DNA of 64,000 nt, from assembly GCF_021730395.1 (NCBI RefSeq), contig NC_069367.1, positions 7,190,501 to 7,254,500 on the forward strand, written 5' to 3'. Of the stretch, positions 59,391 through 64,000 are shown one piece after another. Positions within the stretch are counted from its first letter, which is position 1. Each line of letters opens with the position of its first letter. The notes beneath the pieces are model-generated. The model was not told the DNA's origin, made no database searches, and saw only the letters and a program-made list of their open reading frames with translations. The DNA is from Mercenaria mercenaria (taxonomy: Eukaryota; Mollusca; Bivalvia; Venerida; Veneridae). The position numbers and the translations under genes were made by a program.

Positions 59391-61722
59391 CAAGGGCGTA
59401 ACAAGGTGGGGGGGGGGGTGCGACGGGTGCGATCGCACCCCCCTCCACCTTTTTGCCTAAGCTTGCATTTTTCATTACACCAAAATACTCTTGAAGGCCC
59501 ATTCTTTGATTTTTTTTTTGGCTCGCTATGCTCGCCAACTTACATATGTTTACAGATATTGACGCTGTAACCTTTATATAAAGTCTGTTGATTACTGTCT
59601 ATATCTCAAAAATCAATGAATTGAACACCGGCAGCTTTTTTAATAGATTACCTAACGTTTCAATGTTGAATCTGGCGATTTTACAGAAGGTTGGATGTAT
59701 CTATCAATACAGAGGACTGTTATTACAACCATCATATACTTAGATTGATCGGCTATAATTGACAGATTGCTCAAAAGTCTTGTATACTGAAAGTGCGAAA
59801 AGACTAGTAAATATGGATAAGGTGCTGATATGACAAATACTTTACTGTATAAGTGTTTGTTTATCTAGCCTGATGAGAAATAAATCTAACATAAGTTATT
59901 CTGTATTTTTTTGCATGAACTGCAAATGAAATCAAATTTTACAGCTGTGCCTTTTTCTTTCAGTATATTTATTTATTTATATATATATTATGTATTGATT
60001 TTCCTGCGCTTTCGTGAATTTAGATTAAATTTGAATTGATCGAAAAGCGTATTTTAATCCCCATTTCTTTTCTTTCTATAGCTGATACCTAATTCACATT
60101 TAACCCGGGCGCCGTGCGATAATTCCTTGCGGATTTTGGGGCATCGTAGATGGGTACGGGCTACGGCGTATGTGTTCACATTATATACGAGCATCGTGCC
60201 ATTTTTGTACAGGTTCTATGTACGGAGATTATAAGGAAAATTGTTCAATTTCAGTGCAGTTACCGTGCAGTCTCCGCAAGCTTCCCCCGGAAATCGTACG
60301 ACGCCCGAACTGCTTCCGTGCATGAAGAGGCTGCGAGGAGAAGATACAAGGTAAAAGCCTGGACGGCAGTCTAGGTGCATAAAAATTATGGGGGTCAGTA
60401 TGGCTACCATCTCCCAAAACAAGGTTGGCTCGATTATGAGGTAAGCTTAGTAAGTCCCCATGGGATTCAGGCATCAACTCCTGCATCAGGTTGTCGCAGT
60501 GTCCCAGTGTGACCCGTCTCAGCAGCAAGGGCTTCACGCACACCGTCCTCTTCCTGTGCCTCTGTCGGGCCTGCTGCTCACCAAGAACGACCAGGCTTGC
60601 AATCATCTGCTCTCTTCTCCTCACCTGTCTCAACTGCAACCGCAGGTATGCCGTTCTGAGTCTTAGGAGTACTATCACTTCTCCGACAAAAAATGAAAAC
60701 ATGTCAGAGATGGCCATTTATATATAACCATCTGAAAAATGTTGATGATGCGGCCGCTGTAAGGTTGCCGAGCGATGATTGCTAAATATTCGTGCGTATT
60801 CATGGGTACCGCACGGGCAGCAAGAGAGCAACCTTGCGGCTGTGCGAAGGCCGTGCGAAGCTCCAACGAGTCTACAATCTCCGTACGATTCCGTTTGGGC
60901 AACATGTCCACGAAAAATCGTGCGTTGGCTGCTGCACGATCAGCGCAAGGCCTCCTAAAGATGCCCATGCAGGGATTTACAATGCCATCTGCAACACGTC
61001 TATGAGCTACGGGCTTTCGAATTTTCTATTTTGTATAACTTTTCACTAAGCAAAATCGTACAGGCTGCGGAGCCCGTTAACAAAATTGCTCTGTCGCCTC
61101 CTGCATGGAAAGGAGGATACGGGCAGTCTACGGGCTCCGAAGACACATCGCAGGCCAAATGTGAACTAGGCATTACTTGCCAAATATTCTCAGCTGTGTA
61201 CATATACATGTAATTATTCTTTGTATCCTATTATATGACTTTTAGAAAACACAGATCATTACTTTTAAGCAAAAATGATTATGTATAGCTATATACCTTT
61301 TCACAATAGTGGAATGAAATATATAGAAATAACAGTTTAAGTTTACATTAATTTTCTAATAAATGGTATGATGTAAACTTCGTTTCATAAACAACAATGA
61401 CCTTATTCTATGCACATCACATCTGTCAAATATATTTTTTAAATAATGCGTCTGTCTTGATATTCCTTTTGTATTATTATCATTATCTGAACTTAAAAGA
61501 CATTATGTACTATTCACAGAAAAAAAAAGCGAAAAAATGAGTCACATATCTACCCATCAGTAGGCTTTCAAATACACGCCAAATTGCACGAAATGACTTC
61601 TTAATTCAAAATTTTTTTGGGGGGAGGCCCCATACCCCACCTGCGCGAGGGGGTCACCCCCTCCCACACCTACCCACGTAGTCAACTCGCACCCCACTCC
61701 GAAAATCCTGGTTACGCCTATG
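59391..61722. mobile_element. Putative DNA transposon with GC-rich ends, carrying a nested element
   Basis: The left end CAAGGGCGTAACAAGG and the right end (reverse complement CATAGGCGTAACCAGG) are inverted. Both are followed by G/C-rich hairpins (GGGTGCGATCGCACCC at left; GGGGGTCACCCCC at right). The flanks share ATGTAC. No transposase of its own is visible. It is interrupted at 60093-61165. Superfamily undetermined. Confidence 0.55.
60093..61165 (-). mobile_element. Harbinger/PIF-like element, non-autonomous, nested
   Basis: The ends are TTCACATTTAACCC and, reverse-complemented, TTCACATTTGGCC. This segment is markedly richer in GC than its surroundings. On the minus strand the open frame 60229-60717 (162 codons) contains CVKPLLLRRVTLGHCDNLMQ, close to the N-terminal motif that precedes the catalytic part of PIF/Harbinger transposases (family knowledge, pattern vRPWLLRR...GqYdnLMqEL). 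The DDE domain is absent. The flanking trinucleotides are CTA on the right and an offset CTA on the left, roughly as expected for a 3-bp duplication. Confidence 0.6.
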
Positions 61723-61875
61723 ATGTACTGAATGTACTTATATATGGATCTACTTGATGTGATGTATACTGTGAAGAAGGTGAAGGTTTTTATTTTACAC
61801 CAAATACACAAAATACCTGATGTCAACAACATTATCAAACTAGTGTAATAGCTTATTAACTGCTGTAACTGATGT

Positions 61876-61935
61876 CAGTAGGAGCAGTTAACTGCTGTAA
61901 CTGCTGGCAGTAGCAGCAGTTAACTGCTCCTACTG
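61876..61935. repeat. Perfect 22-bp inverted repeat, CAGTTAACTG-based
   Basis: The left arm (61876-61897) starts CAGTAGGAGCAGTTAACTGC and the right arm (61914-61935) is its exact complement, with a 16-bp loop. The surrounding sequence is (CTGCTR)n-like. Confidence 0.9.
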
Positions 61936-61980
61936 CTGCTACTGCTGTACTGCCAACTTCACGCCGATTGATTATTCTAT

Positions 61981-62331
61981 TGTTATATGCGGCAATAATG
62001 TACATAGCTTTTGTTTTAGATTTATTAGGAAGCATTGAGTTATAAATGCACCATTTTCAACTGCCTTTATGTCAGCCAGAAGTGTATTGTGTACTTCCAT
62101 TATTGATTTACCCGAGGCAGATATTGTTTTGTCATCTGCAAACATGTCAATTGATTATTTGCCTGTGTGTAGCGGAAGTTAATTGCTATACAGTATGAAC
62201 AGTATCGGCCCGAAAACAGAGCCTTAGAATACACCAGTAGAAATATCTTGGACAGAAGATAGCTGACCAGCTAAACAAACATTTTGGGAATGGTTCTCTA
62301 AATATGATTATAACCATGTAAAATGTTGATC
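61981..62331 (-). mobile_element. LINE (jockey/CR1-type) reverse-transcriptase relic
   Basis: One minus-strand frame, broken by several stops, shows the RT core in order: SYLENHSQNVCLAGQLSSVQ-type spacer, GSVFGPILFILY (usual GSxLGPlLFllY), NxLPLHTG, DMFADDKTISASGKSI (the FADD catalytic box) and a C-terminal KSKTKAM motif in a neighbouring frame. Non-LTR elements of the jockey/CR1 type carry this order. Neither the 5' part nor a 3' tail was found nearby, so it is a short decayed fragment. Confidence 0.85.
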
Positions 62332-62336
62332 CGATG

Positions 62337-62670
62337 TTTACGTTGTGTCAGTCTAAATGTTGATCCGATGTTTGCGTTGTGTACTGTGCGAAAATTACGA
62401 AACGTTGCATTGTAGAACATATATTTATATAATGTACTCCTCAAATCATTGTTACACTGACATTTGTTAAATAAATTCAACACTGGCCAACAAAATTCAA
62501 GATGGCTATTATAAAATATTTTTTCCGGTGCTGTTGGACATATTGTGTGAAAATTTTAAAACGTTGCATGGTATTATAAAAATTTGTAAAATATGTTCCT
62601 AAAACAATTTTAACACTTACATTGGGTAAATAGAACCAATATGACCACCAAAATTCAAGATGACAGCTAT
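62337..62670. repeat. Two diverged ~163-bp tandem copies
   Basis: GTGTGAAAATTTTAAAACGTTGCAT-type text at 62384 and 62547, with CAAAATTCAAGATGGCTAT and AAATTCAAGATGACAGCTAT as the ends. The two units are clearly related but diverged. A smaller 33-bp duplication (TGTTGATCCGATGTTT) precedes them. Confidence 0.7.
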
Positions 62671-63144
62671 AAAGTATGAAGTCCCCCAAGATTTAATCTT
62701 TTTTTTTTAGATTAAACGTGTTTTATCTCAACAATTGATGAAACATTTACGAAATAAAAATTGAGGAAATGGACAGACCACCTTGCTAAGTAACGCCCTC
62801 TTAGTATGTTGCAGTAATGTTGCCAATGTAGGAAGTATGTGACCAATCCGCTGGCCATTCTGTCTTAACAGCTCCTTTCTGGCAGTACTGACACAATGAT
62901 TCTGTTACACTTGCACTGTGCCGTAAGTCCCAATGGAAATGTTGTTTTCAAGGGGAATGCAGGTTTCTTCACTTTTTCACAGCATTATTTGGAAGAACCT
63001 TTACATTACGGTTGCAGTACTATGTTGGATACACCATAACTGCTTTAGTGAGACCAGTATTTAGTCTCTTAAAAATTGGAACCCGATCCAATAACATTTC
63101 ATTAAATACGTATGTTTCAGTAAATGTTGCACTCATATACAGAT

Positions 63145-63423
63145 TGACTAGTAACCTTTTTGAATAGTTGGGTGTAGTAAAAAGTAAAGAACGATGACAT
63201 ATACTGATATATACAAGTGTTGACAGTATATCCGACAATGTTTCTGACTGCTGATTACCTAACGTGGAGATAACAAGAAATATTCTTTTAATTAACTTGG
63301 TAGAATCACAATTTTCCTTGTAGAAAATTCACGCACGAAATATGTCAACATCTCAGAGGTCGACTAGTAACCTTCTTGAATAGCTGGGTGTAGTCAAAAG
63401 TAAAGAAAGATGATATATACTGA
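63145..63423. repeat. Direct repeat of 63 bp, 216 bp apart
   Basis: GACTAGTAACCTTTTTGAAT... at 63145 and GACTAGTAACCTTCTTGAAT... at 63361 agree over about 63 bp with few mismatches. Intervening DNA is not repeated. Confidence 0.75.
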
Positions 63424-63544
63424 TTCAGCGCCTGAACGTATAATGTGAACTTTCCCTCCCTAACTGATTTAACAAATATCAATATGGTTCAATATCAGTT
63501 CAAATTTCCGTGATATGCTCCAACATTGTATTTGCAGTTAATCA

Positions 63545-64000
63545 AACAACATGCAATAAAATCATGGACATGCCTTGTCCTGGCAGATACACAAACAACA
63601 TGCAATAAAATCATGGACATGCCTTGTCCTGGCAGATACACAAACAACATGCAATAAAATCATGGACATGCCTTGTCCTGGCAGATACACAAACAACATG
63701 CAATAAAATCATGGACATGCCTTGTCCTGGCAGATACACAAACAACACGCAATAAAATCATGGACATGCCTTGTCCTGGCAGATACACAAACAACACGCA
63801 ATAAAATCATGGACATGCCAACAACACGCAATAAAATCATGGACATGCCTTGTCCTGGCAGATACACAAACAGCACGGAATAAAATCATAGACATGCCTT
63901 GTCCTGGCAGACACACAAACAGCACCAATAAAATCATGGACATGCCTTGTCCTGGCAGATAAACAAACAACATGCAATAAAATCATGGACATGCCTTGTC
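63545..64000. repeat. 49-bp tandem array running off the window
   Basis: The unit contains AACAACATGCAATAAAATC, ATGGACATGCCTTGTCCTGG and CAGATACAC, period 49 bp. At least nine copies are present, the first five almost identical. One copy near 63815 is short. Later copies drift (CACGC, GCACGG). Open frames on both strands here are repeat read-through. Confidence 0.95.

Noticed and set aside
60675-61213. Overlapping open frames on both strands in the GC-rich segment.
   Set aside because: High GC content lowers stop frequency there; only the 60229-60717 minus frame has a recognisable motif.
63758-63973. Open frames on both strands with a repeated motif.
   Set aside because: They are translations of the 49-bp tandem array.

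Overview
This is a eukaryotic, intron-era animal sequence dominated by non-coding DNA. The protein families and the repeat families together point to a bivalve mollusc, probably a clam. The repeats behind this guess are tandem-repeat mobile elements with a GACG/ACGG microsatellite block, tRNA-headed SINEs, and short palindromic MITEs. The species assignment is inference; nothing in the window names it.

The backbone is a tandem array of six GMC-type FAD oxidoreductase genes, all on the minus strand and all without introns. Four are open from start to stop (9152-10963, 25870-27681, 33379-35190, 44947-46743; 598-603 aa). Two are dead (19355-21125 and 36735-37978). Each intact protein has an N-terminal hydrophobic anchor, the FAD-binding GAGSAG turn, both GMC signatures, and a C-terminal His/Asn catalytic pair. 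By flanking sequence they fall into a 19/26-kb pair, a 33/37/45-kb trio and the 9-kb copy. The 37-kb and 45-kb units are the two halves of a multi-kilobase segmental duplication that covers roughly 36.5-42.2 kb and 44.3-49.9 kb. Insertions found in only one half can therefore be recognised and ordered in time.

Region by region: 0-4.2 kb holds pieces of one or two spliced, poorly recognised genes, including a PHD-like zinc finger on the minus strand. 4.2-9.1 kb is gene-free with three repeats, one of them a 344-bp near-perfect palindrome. 9.1-11 kb is GMC copy 1. 13.2-17 kb is a nest of tandem-repeat transposons inserted into one another. 17-25.7 kb has MITEs, SINEs and dead GMC copy 2. 25.8-27.7 kb is GMC copy 3. 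32.7-50 kb holds GMC copies 4, 5 (dead) and 6 with their duplicated flanks, a 47-bp satellite-like array, and CAGCTG-rich palindromic sequence. 50-51 kb is a hAT-like element with intact 8-bp target duplications. 53.6-54.9 kb is a 41-bp minisatellite. 59.4-61.7 kb is a putative DNA transposon carrying a nested Harbinger-like element. 62 kb is a LINE reverse-transcriptase relic. 63.5 kb to the end is a 49-bp tandem array running off the window.

The GMC genes probably make secretory-pathway or membrane-anchored flavoenzymes that oxidise alcohol-like substrates. Their substrate cannot be read from sequence. Most copies share a TATA-like box about 55-100 bp upstream of the ATG, doubled in copy 3 and apparently lost in copy 6, so the copies may differ in expression more than in catalysis.
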